64,000 bases of DNA from Flavobacterium poyangense. Its GTDB lineage: Bacteria; Bacteroidota; Bacteroidia; Flavobacteriales; Flavobacteriaceae. Each line of letters opens with the position of its first letter. Position 1 is the first letter of the stretch. Below, piece after piece: positions 1 to 8,771 of this stretch. The stretch covers positions 328,709 through 392,708 of the forward strand of contig NZ_JAALLN010000002.1 of assembly GCF_011751075.1 (NCBI RefSeq). Reading direction: 5' to 3'. The notes under the pieces are model-generated. The model did no database searches and was not told the origin of the DNA. It saw only the letters and a program-made list of their open reading frames with translations. Position numbers and translations under genes: made by a program.

Positions 1-279
1 CAATCGTATGCCTTTCATAAAATCGTAAACTTCCAGAGTTGCTCTAAAAGCTTCCAAATTTTCAGCCGGAATACTCATTTGAGCATTTATTCCTTCTGTA
101 GCAACGTAAATACGGCCAAGCGCATCGAGTGCGTTCCATGCTACAAATAAATCATCGCGAAATTTTTTAGGGTCTTGAATTTTGGCATACGCATAGAAAG
201 ACAACGTTAATCGTTGTTTACCGGCATCATCAATCATGATGGCTCTTTCTTCTGCGCTCAAAGTGTTATACAGTTGCAT
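1..279 (-). CDS. trhO: tRNA uridine(34) hydroxylase TrhO, N-terminal part (cut by window edge)
   Basis: The minus-strand frame opens with ATG at 277-279 and stays open to base 1, giving 93 residues starting MQLYNTLSAEERAIM. The stretch EGINAQMSIP and the pattern LSFYAYAKIQDPKKFRDDL match the N-terminal domain of the YceA/UPF0176 family. Known members place a rhodanese-like domain after this one and hydroxylate U34 of certain tRNAs using O2. The rhodanese domain and its catalytic Cys lie outside the window, so activity cannot be judged. The gene is divergent from the efflux operon at 500 and has a TACCTTTG promoter box at 343-350. Confidence 0.88.
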   Translation of the reverse strand, partial: MQLYNTLSAEERAIMIDDAGKQRLTLSFYAYAKIQDPKKFRDDLFVAWNALDALGRIYVATEGINAQMSIPAENLEAFRATLEVYDFMKGIRL

Positions 280-342
280 GCTATAAACAGATTTAAGTTG
301 AGAAATAAATATTATAACGAACTCCTATTTTGAATTCGGTTG

Positions 343-350
343 CAAAGGTA
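343..350 (-). promoter_or_regulatory. Bacteroidota -7 box (TACCTTTG) for trhO
   Basis: The minus strand reads TACCTTTG, an exact match to TAnnTTTG, 64 bases before the trhO ATG. No clear TTG -33 element at standard spacing was found. Confidence 0.55.
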
Positions 351-499
351 GAACTTTATTTACAATTTTAAAATCCTTGTTTCTCTCTTATCTTAAAATT
401 AAGAGAAACCAGCAAAAATACCGAAATATAAACCTCAAAAAATCAAAGACTTAGCTTTTTTCACTATATTTATGTTAATAATTTTAACATTTATGACTT

Positions 500-1648
500 A
501 TGAATGCTTTAAAACTTCCAAAAATCCTATTCCCAATCTTTATCCTTCTAACCATTTTAAGTTCTTGTAAAAAAGAACAGCCAAAAGCCCCTCCACCCAT
601 GCAAGCGCCTTTTGTAACGGTAAAAAGTGAAGATGTTCCAATCTACAAAGATTTTGCCGGACAGACTTTTGGAGATTTAGACATTGAACTGATCGCCAGA
701 GTAGATGGAATCTTAACCGGAATTCATTTTAAAGAAGGTCAAAAAGTTAAAAAAGGGCAACTCCTCTACACGATAGATCCGTTGGAGTACGAAACCAAAG
801 TCGAGCAGGCTCGCGGACAGGTTGCCGTTGCACAGAGTGGTTTAGTAAATGCTAATGAAGAGCTAAAAAGAATCAAACCGCTTGCTGATATGAATGCGGT
901 AAGTAAAAGAGAATTAGATGCTGCGGTTGCCAAAGACAAAGCAGCAAAATCTAATTATGCCAGCGTACAAGCAAGCTTAAAAAATCAGGAACTCGAAAGA
1001 AGTTATTGCAATATTAAATCTCCCATAGATGGTGTTATAGGTCTTTCCAATGCGAGATTAGGAGATTACATTACAAAATTAGGCAATGCCTCCCGATTGA
1101 ATACGGTTTCGAAACTCGAAAAAGTCAGAGTGCAATTTACGGTAAGCGAGGCCGATTATCTCAGATATCAAAAACAAACAAAGCAGGGTGAAGAAATCAC
1201 TGATCTTCAATTGATCCTTTCCGATGGAAGTTTTCATCCTCAAAAAGGAACACTCAACTTTTCTGATACCAAAATAGACCCAACCACCGGAACCGTGACC
1301 ATTGAAGCACAATTTCCAAATCCCGACGGAACTTTGCGTTCCGGGCAATTTGGCAAAGTCCGTGTTCTGGTCAGAACCGAAAAAGATGCCATTGTAATAC
1401 CGCAAAGAGCCGTTACAGAACTTCAAGGTCTTTTTCAGGTTTCTGTGATAGATGCACAAAATAAAATCGAAACACGAGTGGTTGAAGTTGGACCAAAAAC
1501 CGGCACTGACTGGGTCATTAAAAAAGGACTAAAAGCAAATGAAAAAGTAGCCATAATTGGAAATCAGTTTATTCAACCCGGAGCAACTGTAGCGCCGGTT
1601 CCATATGTGCCGGATCCTAAACAGATTACTTCAACTCAAAAAAACTAA
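500..1648 (+). CDS. RND efflux periplasmic adaptor (HlyD/AcrA family lipoprotein)
   Basis: This 382-residue protein is the membrane-fusion subunit that links an inner-membrane RND pump to an outer-membrane channel. A hydrophobic leader ends in the lipobox LSSC with the lipidated Cys at residue 23, followed by a Pro-rich linker. Residues about 68-93 form the first half of a biotinyl-lipoyl-like domain (VDGILTGIHFKEGQKVKKGQ), about 95-165 the alpha hairpin (VEQARGQVAVAQSGL), then the second lipoyl half (SPIDGVIGLSN), a beta-barrel and a membrane-proximal domain. It is the first gene of a tight operon: only 3 bases separate it from the pump. Substrate cannot be read from sequence; multidrug export is the family norm. 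No TetR or other regulator gene is adjacent. Confidence 0.93.
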   Translation: MNALKLPKILFPIFILLTILSSCKKEQPKAPPPMQAPFVTVKSEDVPIYKDFAGQTFGDLDIELIARVDGILTGIHFKEGQKVKKGQLLYTIDPLEYETKVEQARGQVAVAQSGLVNANEELKRIKPLADMNAVSKRELDAAVAKDKAAKSNYASVQASLKNQELERSYCNIKSPIDGVIGLSNARLGDYITKLGNASRLNTVSKLEKVRVQFTVSEADYLRYQKQTKQGEEITDLQLILSDGSFHPQKGTLNFSDTKIDPTTGTVTIEAQFPNPDGTLRSGQFGKVRVLVRTEKDAIVIPQRAVTELQGLFQVSVIDAQNKIETRVVEVGPKTGTDWVIKKGLKANEKVAIIGNQFIQPGATVAPVPYVPDPKQITSTQKN

Positions 1649-1651
1649 ACT

Positions 1652-4600
1652 ATGGATAATTTTTTTGTACGAAGACCGATAGTCGCTATAGTATTGTCCA
1701 TTTTTATTGTTCTAATTGGTGGACTCTCCATACTCTCGACCCCTATTGCTCAGTATCCGGAAATTGCACCGCCTTTGGTACAAGTATCCACAAGTTATCG
1801 TGGCGCCAATGCTTTAAATGTTGAGCAAGCCGTAGCGACACCAATTGAGCAGAAAGTAAATGGTGTTGAAAACATGCTTTACATGCAATCGACTAATACC
1901 GGAGACGGAAGCATGTCCCTCTCAATCACCTTCGATATGGGAACCGATCTGGATATCGCCACGATGTTAACCCAAAACAGAGTTGCCGAAGCCACTAACA
2001 AACTTCCGCAAGATGTAAAAACCACGGGGGTAACTACCAAAAAATCACTGGCCATGCCACTGTTGATTTTGTCCTTGTATTCGCCCAACAAAACCTTTGA
2101 CAATAACTTCCTGACCAATTACGCCAACATTAATATTGTCGATGCATTGGCTCGTATTAAAGGAGTTGGAGAAGTTACGCTTTATGGAGGAAGCAGTTAT
2201 GCGATGCGAATTTGGGTCAAACCCGATATCATGTCCAAATACAATCTGACTGTTCCCGATATTGTCCGATCAATTCAGGAACAAAATGCGATTGCTCCGG
2301 GAGGAAAATTTGGAGCACCGCCTGCAAAAGGCAAAAACGATTTTACTTATAATGTAACCCTTAAAGATCGTTTGGTAAATCCGGAAGATTTTGAAAATAT
2401 CATTTTAAAATCTAACCTAAGCAATCAGCAAGTTCGATTAAAAGATGTTGCTACTGTTTCGTTAGGAACTGAAAGTTATGCCTCGGTAGCCAAATTAAAC
2501 GGAAGTCCTGCCGGGACTATTGGAATCAAACAAATGCCCGGTTCAAATGCCTTGGAAGTTGCCGAAAATGTCAAAAAAACGATCGAAGGATTAAGCAAAA
2601 GATTCCCTCAGGATTTAAAATACAAAGTTTCTTTAGACACAACTCTTGCCATCTCAGAAGGAATCGACGAGATCCTGCATACTTTGTTTGAAGCCATTAT
2701 CTTGGTAATTCTGGTTGTTTTTATCTTTTTGCAAAACTGGCGTGCCACTTTGATTCCGCTGTTAACTGTTCCGGTTTCTCTGGTTGGTGTCTTTATGCTG
2801 TTTCCACTTTTAGGGTTTTCGGTCAACGTGCTTTCTCTTTTAGGATTGGTATTAGCGATCGGGATCGTAGTCGATGATGCCATTGTCGTCGTCGAAGCCG
2901 TTATGCATCACATCGAGCATGGATTGTCACCAAGAGATGCCACAAACCAAGCCATGAAAGAAGTTTCCGGTCCCGTAATTGCCATTGCAATAGTACTAAC
3001 GGCCGTATTTATTCCCGTAGCTTTGACCCCCGGAATAACGGGACGATTGTACCAACAATTTGCGATTACGATTGCTATATCGGTGATTTTCTCTGCTTTA
3101 AGCGCTTTGACTTTAAGTCCGGCTTTATGTTCCATTCTATTAAAACCGAATCAGGAATCAAAAGGATGGTTGGGTCGGTTCTTTAAAGCCTTTAACCAAA
3201 AATTTGGCGCATTTACTGATAAATACACCGGTTTCTCAGGCTATCTCATCAAAAAAATGGCACGAAGTTTTATCTTCATCGGAATTTTAATTGTTGCCAT
3301 TATCCTTTTAGGCGGAAGAATTCCGGGTGGATTTGTACCCGAAGAAGATCAGGGGTATATGTTTGTGAATATTGAACTTCCCGGTGCATCCTCCTTAGAC
3401 AGGACCAATAAAGTTATCGAAAAGGTAGAAAACATTCTTTCTAAAAACGAAGGGATTGATTCCTATACTTCCGTTGCCGGATTTAGTTTAATCAAAAACT
3501 CCGTCGCTACCAATAACGGATTCTTCTTTGTTTCGCTAAAAGAATGGAAAGAACGCGAGCAGGATGTTTTTCAAATACTGAAAGAGGTAAACGGAAAAGT
3601 TGTCTTCGGAATTCCCGAAGCTACCGTTTTTGCCTTCGGACCTCCCCCGATTTCCGGAATTGGAAACGCAGCCGGATTTACCATTATGCTGCAGGACAAA
3701 GAAGGACAAACACCTCAATATCTCTACGAAAACTCACAACGTTTTATGGCCGAAGCTAAAAAACGTCCCGAGATTGGAACCATCCGAACCACTTTTAATC
3801 CAAATGTGCCACAGATTAGTCTGGATATAGATCGCGAAAAAGTCAGCGAGCTTAATCTTTCGTTATCCGATGTTAATCTTGCCATTGGAGCAAGTTTGGG
3901 AGGACAATACATCAATGAGTTCAACAAGTTTGGCCGACAGTATATTGTTTTACTTCAGGCGGCACCGGATTACACCGTAAATCCGGAAGACATCAATAAG
4001 ATTTTTGTTCGTAGCAAAGACAACAAAATGATTCCGATCTCGAGTATCGCCACGATCCGAAAAGAAAGTGGCCCTGAATTTACAACTCGTTTTAATTTAT
4101 ACCGTGCTGCCGAAGTTGGCGGGACTCCCGCACCGGGATATACCTCAGCGGAGGCTATGGATGCATTACAGGAAACTGCCGACAAAGTATTACCACAGGG
4201 AATGGGGTATCAATGGTCTAATATGAGTTATCAGGAAAAACAAGCCGAAGGAAAAGGGAATACCGTATTCCTGATGGCGTTACTTTTTGTGTTCTTAATT
4301 TTAGCGGCACAATACGAAAGCTGGAAACTGCCGTTTAGTGTGCTTTTAGGAACTCCTTTTGCTGTTTTTGGTGCTTTCCTGGGATTATTCCTCTGCCGAT
4401 TAATCAGTCCCGATTATGTCAATAATGTTTTTGCCCAGATTGGTTTAGTAATGTTAATTGGTTTGGCAGCGAAAAATGCTATTTTGATTGTAGAATTTGC
4501 CAAAGAAGAATATGAAAAAGGAATGCCGGTAAAAGAAGCAGCATTATATGCGGCCAAATTACGTTTCCGCCCTATACTAATGACCGCCTTTGCTTTTATC

Positions 4601-4795
4601 TTAGGTGTTGTGCCTCTTCTAACAGCAAGCGGCGCCGGAGCTCAGGCCAGAAAGGTAATGGGACTAACCGTTTTCAGCGGAATGCTGGTCGCCACGATTT
4701 TGGGAGTTTGTTTGATTCCTGTCTTATTTGTATTTATTGAAAGTTTTGGTAAAAAACCTTCGGAGGAAATTGATGAAACTAAAAAGGAAGAATGA
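1652..4795 (+). CDS. RND efflux permease, HAE1/AcrB family
   Basis: At 1047 residues this is a full-length HAE1-type proton-driven pump (family norm about 1030-1060). It starts with the typical MDNFFVRRPIVAIVLSI and has 12 predicted membrane segments with two large periplasmic loops. The proton-relay residues are intact: the TM4 Asp pair in IGIVVDDAIVVVEAV and the TM10 Lys in GLAAKNAILIVEFA. The N-terminal porter motif STPIAQYPEIAPP is also canonical. It sits between its adaptor (3-base gap) and its outer-membrane factor (4-base ATGA overlap), so the three are translationally coupled. Hydrophobic multidrug substrates are inferred from family only. Confidence 0.95.
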   Translation: MDNFFVRRPIVAIVLSIFIVLIGGLSILSTPIAQYPEIAPPLVQVSTSYRGANALNVEQAVATPIEQKVNGVENMLYMQSTNTGDGSMSLSITFDMGTDLDIATMLTQNRVAEATNKLPQDVKTTGVTTKKSLAMPLLILSLYSPNKTFDNNFLTNYANINIVDALARIKGVGEVTLYGGSSYAMRIWVKPDIMSKYNLTVPDIVRSIQEQNAIAPGGKFGAPPAKGKNDFTYNVTLKDRLVNPEDFENIILKSNLSNQQVRLKDVATVSLGTESYASVAKLNGSPAGTIGIKQMPGSNALEVAENVKKTIEGLSKRFPQDLKYKVSLDTTLAISEGIDEILHTLFEAIILVILVVFIFLQNWRATLIPLLTVPVSLVGVFMLFPLLGFSVNVLSLLGLVLAIGIVVDDAIVVVEAVMHHIEHGLSPRDATNQAMKEVSGPVIAIAIVLTAVFIPVALTPGITGRLYQQFAITIAISVIFSALSALTLSPALCSILLKPNQESKGWLGRFFKAFNQKFGAFTDKYTGFSGYLIKKMARSFIFIGILIVAIILLGGRIPGGFVPEEDQGYMFVNIELPGASSLDRTNKVIEKVENILSKNEGIDSYTSVAGFSLIKNSVATNNGFFFVSLKEWKEREQDVFQILKEVNGKVVFGIPEATVFAFGPPPISGIGNAAGFTIMLQDKEGQTPQYLYENSQRFMAEAKKRPEIGTIRTTFNPNVPQISLDIDREKVSELNLSLSDVNLAIGASLGGQYINEFNKFGRQYIVLLQAAPDYTVNPEDINKIFVRSKDNKMIPISSIATIRKESGPEFTTRFNLYRAAEVGGTPAPGYTSAEAMDALQETADKVLPQGMGYQWSNMSYQEKQAEGKGNTVFLMALLFVFLILAAQYESWKLPFSVLLGTPFAVFGAFLGLFLCRLISPDYVNNVFAQIGLVMLIGLAAKNAILIVEFAKEEYEKGMPVKEAALYAAKLRFRPILMTAFAFILGVVPLLTASGAGAQARKVMGLTVFSGMLVATILGVCLIPVLFVFIESFGKKPSEEIDETKKEE

Positions 4796-6159
4796 TGAAA
4801 AATCTAAAATTAGTACTCGTATTACTTGTAATAGCTGTTTTTCCTTATAGCTGTATGGTGGGCCCGAAATATTCAAAACCGGAACAACCCAAAGCTGACA
4901 GTTTTCAATTCGGAACTAAAACAACAGACACTACAGCCAATGTAACCACCATAAAATGGTCCACGATTTTTAATGATGAGGTCCTGATCGGATTGATTCA
5001 GAAAGGGATTCAGAATAATTTCGATTTAAAAATAGCTTTAACGCGTCTGGAGCAGGCAAAAGCTAATCTGGGCATAGCCAAAGCCGATTTGTACCCCTCC
5101 TTTCAATATTCAGGTCAGGTAAACAGCGCTCAGACTTTCCTGCAACAAACTTCTTTGACCGCCAATATGTCCTGGGAATTGGATTTTTGGGGAAAATTCC
5201 GCCATCAGAACAAAGCACTTCAAAGCGAACTTTTGGCAACCGATGAAGCCCGGAAAGTAGTACTTTCTAATATTGTCAGCACTATTGCTGTTTCGTATTT
5301 TGAATTGCGTGATTTCGACAATCAGCTGGAAATCACACAACATACTTTAGAAACCAGACAAAAAGCCTATGACATTATTAACGAAAGATTCAAAAGTGGT
5401 TATGTTGCGGAGTTAGACAAAGTACAAATCGAACAACAGGTTACCATCGCCGAAGCAAATATTCCATTAATCAAAAGACAGATAACGGCTCTGGAGAACT
5501 CTATTTCCATATTAATCGGTCAGGTTCCTGCTCCTATCGAAAGAGGCAAAACCAACAATGATTTATTGATTTTGTCGACATTTCCAACTTCGGTACCCTC
5601 AGCTTTATTGGAAAACCGTCCCGATGTAAAAAGAACAGAACTTTTATACCGCGCATCCAACGAACGGATTGGTGTTGCACAAGCCATGCGCTACCCCTCG
5701 TTTAATATTGCAGCACTTGCCGGTTTTGTAAGTCCAACCGTTAGTGATTTGTTTAATGATGCTTCTTACCTTCAGAATATTGGAGCAAACGTTGGCGGAC
5801 CACTTTTTAACTTTGGGAAAAACAAACGCCGCGTTGAAGTAAACCGCCAAATAGCAGAAGAAAACAAACTTGTTTTTCAGAAAACATATTTAATTGCCAT
5901 CTCCGAAGTAGAGAATGCATTGCAAAATGTAGCCATGTACAAAGAAGAATGGACAGCACGAAACCGACAAGTCCTTGCCGCACAAAAAAATTACGACTTA
6001 TCTAACGCCAGATATTACAACGGATATGTTTCGTACCTTGAAGTTCTGGACGCCCAACGTTCCTTGTTTGAAGCGCAACTAAGCCTTTCTCAATTAACCC
6101 AAAAACAATTAAGCTCTATGATTTTATTGTACAAAGCACTTGGTGGCGGGTGGAATTGA
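4792..6159 (+). CDS. Outer-membrane efflux lipoprotein, TolC/NodT family
   Basis: This 455-residue protein is the outer-membrane channel of the tripartite pump. The leader ends in FPYSC with Cys 21 as lipidation site, followed by MVGPKYSKP, a hallmark of NodT-type factors. Two OEP repeats follow, with AQANLGIAKADLYPSF-like (QAKANLGIAKADLYPSF) and GVAQAMRYPSFNI motifs at equivalent places in each. Its ATG overlaps the TGA of the permease (ATGA). A second ATG three bases on (4795) could equally be the start. It ends the operon; the next 386 bases are non-coding. Confidence 0.94.
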   Translation: MMKNLKLVLVLLVIAVFPYSCMVGPKYSKPEQPKADSFQFGTKTTDTTANVTTIKWSTIFNDEVLIGLIQKGIQNNFDLKIALTRLEQAKANLGIAKADLYPSFQYSGQVNSAQTFLQQTSLTANMSWELDFWGKFRHQNKALQSELLATDEARKVVLSNIVSTIAVSYFELRDFDNQLEITQHTLETRQKAYDIINERFKSGYVAELDKVQIEQQVTIAEANIPLIKRQITALENSISILIGQVPAPIERGKTNNDLLILSTFPTSVPSALLENRPDVKRTELLYRASNERIGVAQAMRYPSFNIAALAGFVSPTVSDLFNDASYLQNIGANVGGPLFNFGKNKRRVEVNRQIAEENKLVFQKTYLIAISEVENALQNVAMYKEEWTARNRQVLAAQKNYDLSNARYYNGYVSYLEVLDAQRSLFEAQLSLSQLTQKQLSSMILLYKALGGGWN

Positions 6160-6180
6160 GATGTTGTTTTTTGAGAAGTT

Positions 6181-6226
6181 GTGGGATGTGAGGTGTGAGA
6201 TGTGGGGTGTGAAATGTGAAATGTTT
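6181..6226 (+). repeat. GT-rich imperfect tandem repeat
   Basis: Just after the efflux operon, the motif GTGnGATGTGA is repeated about four times with variation (GTGGGATGTGAGGTGTGAGA and following). No reading frame supports a gene here. Confidence 0.6.
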
Positions 6227-6316
6227 TAATAAACAATACTACCTAAAACACTCATTAAACACATCTTATAGCAAAAAACAACATTAACGCAACATTGTTG
6301 CGTGTTGTAAAAAACC

Positions 6317-6436
6317 GTTTTTCACGCAGATTTTGCAGATTATGCAGAACTGTTTGAATTGTTTTATCTCAAAAACGCAACGTTTTTAATGACATCATTA
6401 AAAACAAAAAAATCTGCAAAATCTGCGTGAAAAAAC
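6317..6436. repeat. Family B dispersed repeat as long inverted repeat with nested hairpin
   Basis: The left arm GTTTTTCACGCAGATTTTGC (6317-6340 in full) is the near-perfect reverse complement of the right arm at 6411-6436 (about 24 bp). Inside it, GTTTTTAATGA at 6382-6392 pairs with TCATTAAAAAC at 6395-6405. Relatives of the CACGCAGATTTTGCAGATTA core recur at 32938-33190. The rest of the 386-base gap 6160-6545 holds no gene that I can see. Confidence 0.7.
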
Positions 6437-6462
6437 TTTGCGCCACGGCAACTTTTAAGACA

Positions 6463-6500
6463 AAAAAAGAGTCTGTTTCATTTTGAAACAGACTCTTTTT
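6463..6500. terminator. Bidirectional intrinsic terminator
   Basis: AGAGTCTGTTTCA pairs perfectly with TGAAACAGACTCT around a TT/TTT loop, flanked by A-runs on the left and T-runs on the right. It can end the minus-strand bacilliredoxin transcript and any plus-strand read-through from the efflux operon. Confidence 0.85.
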
Positions 6501-6545
6501 ATAAAATCTTAGAACCTTAGAATCTAAGAACCTCAGCCTCTAAAA

Positions 6546-6956
6546 TTAACAATATTCGTTAAAAGCATCTTTCAGATTCTCAGCGATTAGCTCAGCCGGA
6601 CGACCTTCAATGTGGTGACGCTCTAACATGTGAACCAATTCTCCGTTTTTGAACAAAGCCATACTTGGCGATGATGGAGGAAAAGGAAACATATGTTGCC
6701 TCGCAGCATCAACCGCTTCTTTGTCAACACCAGCAAAAACAGTGATTAAATGATCTGGTTTTTTAGCTCCTTCTAAACTCATTTTTGCTCCCGGACGTGC
6801 ATTTCTTGCAGCACAACCACAAACCGAGTTTACAACAACTAAAGTGGTACCTTCAGCTTTGATAGCATTATCTACAGCTTCAGCACTATGTAAATCTTGA
6901 AAACCTGCAGCAGTAAGTTCTGCCTGCATTGGTTTTACCATTTCTTCTGGATACAT
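6546..6956 (-). CDS. BrxA/BrxB-family bacilliredoxin (YphP/YqiW family)
   Basis: This 136-residue cytosolic protein has the family length and the CGC redox motif ([12 protein letters not shown], Cys 46 and Cys 48). It starts with [10 protein letters not shown], very close to the family start. Known members remove bacillithiol from oxidised protein thiols in low-GC Gram-positives and in Bacteroidota. Its presence implies that the organism makes bacillithiol, although no bsh gene is in the window. It is a single gene between a terminator (6463-6500) and the S41 peptidase. Confidence 0.92.
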   Translation of the reverse strand: MYPEEMVKPMQAELTAAGFQDLHSAEAVDNAIKAEGTTLVVVNSVCGCAARNARPGAKMSLEGAKKPDHLITVFAGVDKEAVDAARQHMFPFPPSSPSMALFKNGELVHMLERHHIEGRPAELIAENLKDAFNEYC

Positions 6957-7052
6957 ATTGTTTCTTTTTAATTTAACTTTTGAAATGCAAAGTTACGAAG
7001 TTTACTCGCAACTACTTAATTTGTTGTATAAAGTTTTGTTATAGTTCGATTG

Positions 7053-8534
7053 TTATTTACTTCCTATCAGCTTCTCCAGAATATAAGTTACATCCGGATC
7101 TTTCTCCTGCCTAAAATAATCAAGTCTTTGATCTGAAGTAAGTTCTATATCAGGAAGAATCCCGGTAGCGACTTTTGGTGGGTTGTCACCAAAATAAAGA
7201 TCAGTAAACGAAAATCGTAAAATTGCTTTTGTATTAGGAAGTTTATAATTTAAAAAATAACCTGCAAAAGTATTGTTGGCATTACCGCCCGTTTCTTTGC
7301 CAATAATTACGCCTCTTTTATTATCCTGCACCAATTTGGCAAAATAAACAGCAGCAGAATATGTTTTTCCACTAGTTATAATGTAAACATTTCCTGAAAA
7401 TGTATCTTTATCTGCAGGAAAATTTGCAATCACCCCTTCATTTAGTCTTTCATTACCAACAAACATAGTACCACTGACATTGAATCTTTGATATAAGAAA
7501 TTCTCATAATCCCGAATTTCCCCTTCATTTATTCGGGTTCCGTCATTACGTACCAAAGCCTCCGGATGTGTCAAAGTAATTGATTTTGCTTTGTAATTAA
7601 ATTTATTTTCAAAATTATTCTTTGAAATAAAGGAATACAATATTGCTGCCATTCTTGGATCTCCACCACCATTATTCCGAATATCAATGATCACGTTTTT
7701 ATATCCCTCTTTATTAATCCTTTTAAAAAAAACACTAATATTCTGATAAACTATATCCTCTGATAAATCAAAAGTATTAATTGTAAGTTTTCCTGTAAAT
7801 TGCTCTTTATAAAACTGATAATCAATTGTACTATTAATCTCAGCTCTATTAACAGGACTTGATTTTTGTGAGTTTTTATACGAGAAATCATAGTAATTTG
7901 AAGCCTTTAAGGTTACCTTCTCTGATTTCTGCCCCGATGGATCTTTAAACTCTACATCAAATTTATTTGCATAAGGCTCCATATAAAAACAGTAATAGGA
8001 ACCAAAATCATCTGATATGAGGTTTTCAATTCCTGTTTTTATTGTTCCTTCCCCTTGAAAATGGCTGGAAATTTGTTTTATAATATCAGAAGTTATCTTA
8101 CCATTAATGGCTGTTACCTCACTTAAATATGGAATTTCAGCACATTTCACATTAACAAAAAGGCGATTTCCTTCCAAAAGTAATGGGATAGGAAAGTACA
8201 ATAACTTTTCTTTAATATAAGTCGTGTAAAACTCTTCAGGAGCGCTAACGGATAAGTGACCGTCATTAATTTTAGGGAGATTATTTAAAAAATCTAAATA
8301 ACTATATTTCTTCTCAAGATTTTTAATACTGGTATTGAAATTATTATCCCATTGCTTCTTACTTACAAATCGAAATGGATCGGGATGTTGTGTTTCTATA
8401 ATTTCTTTTATCAATTTAAGATCGGCAATATAGTCTTCTTTCTTGATTTTCTCTATTTCTAGTCGCTGCGCATTTACAAAATTTGTTACTCCAAGGCATA
8501 ACCCAAGAGTTAACATACATAATTTAATTTTCAT
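7053..8534 (-). CDS. S41-family peptidase, secreted
   Basis: The 493-residue protein begins with a cleavable signal peptide (MKIKLCMLTLGLCLG..., cut after VNA at about 22). The C-terminal half carries a tail-specific-protease fold: VIIDIRNNGGGDPRMAAILY, then ITSGKTYSAAVYFAKLV, where the Ser in TYSAA is the expected nucleophile, and GVIIGKETGGNAN. A clear Lys at the CtpA position is not evident, so the dyad may differ from CtpA. No PDZ domain is obvious. Bacteroidota have many such lone S41 proteins and their substrates are unknown. It stands alone, with about 96 bases to the bacilliredoxin gene and 237 bases to lycopene cyclase. Confidence 0.85.
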   Translation of the reverse strand: MKIKLCMLTLGLCLGVTNFVNAQRLEIEKIKKEDYIADLKLIKEIIETQHPDPFRFVSKKQWDNNFNTSIKNLEKKYSYLDFLNNLPKINDGHLSVSAPEEFYTTYIKEKLLYFPIPLLLEGNRLFVNVKCAEIPYLSEVTAINGKITSDIIKQISSHFQGEGTIKTGIENLISDDFGSYYCFYMEPYANKFDVEFKDPSGQKSEKVTLKASNYYDFSYKNSQKSSPVNRAEINSTIDYQFYKEQFTGKLTINTFDLSEDIVYQNISVFFKRINKEGYKNVIIDIRNNGGGDPRMAAILYSFISKNNFENKFNYKAKSITLTHPEALVRNDGTRINEGEIRDYENFLYQRFNVSGTMFVGNERLNEGVIANFPADKDTFSGNVYIITSGKTYSAAVYFAKLVQDNKRGVIIGKETGGNANNTFAGYFLNYKLPNTKAILRFSFTDLYFGDNPPKVATGILPDIELTSDQRLDYFRQEKDPDVTYILEKLIGSK

Positions 8535-8771
8535 TTACTACTTAATTAATTGAACAATACCCTAAAACACAGATTTGCATTTGAATACTTCTATTTTTTT
8601 GAATTGACTATTTGAATTGACGGTTTTTTAACAATATTTCTCTCTTTCATTTTTTCAGACCAAAAAACATTTCCTGCTCAATAATGAACAAAATGATCAA
8701 TACCGTAAATCTATTGGTTAAAATTATGCCGCACTTTGACTTCTCAAAAATGAAGCCAAATTTGTTAGTGC

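Noticed and set aside
1079..1459. 126-residue antisense frame within the adaptor gene
   Set aside because: Fully inside a well-supported gene on the other strand; product shows no motif.
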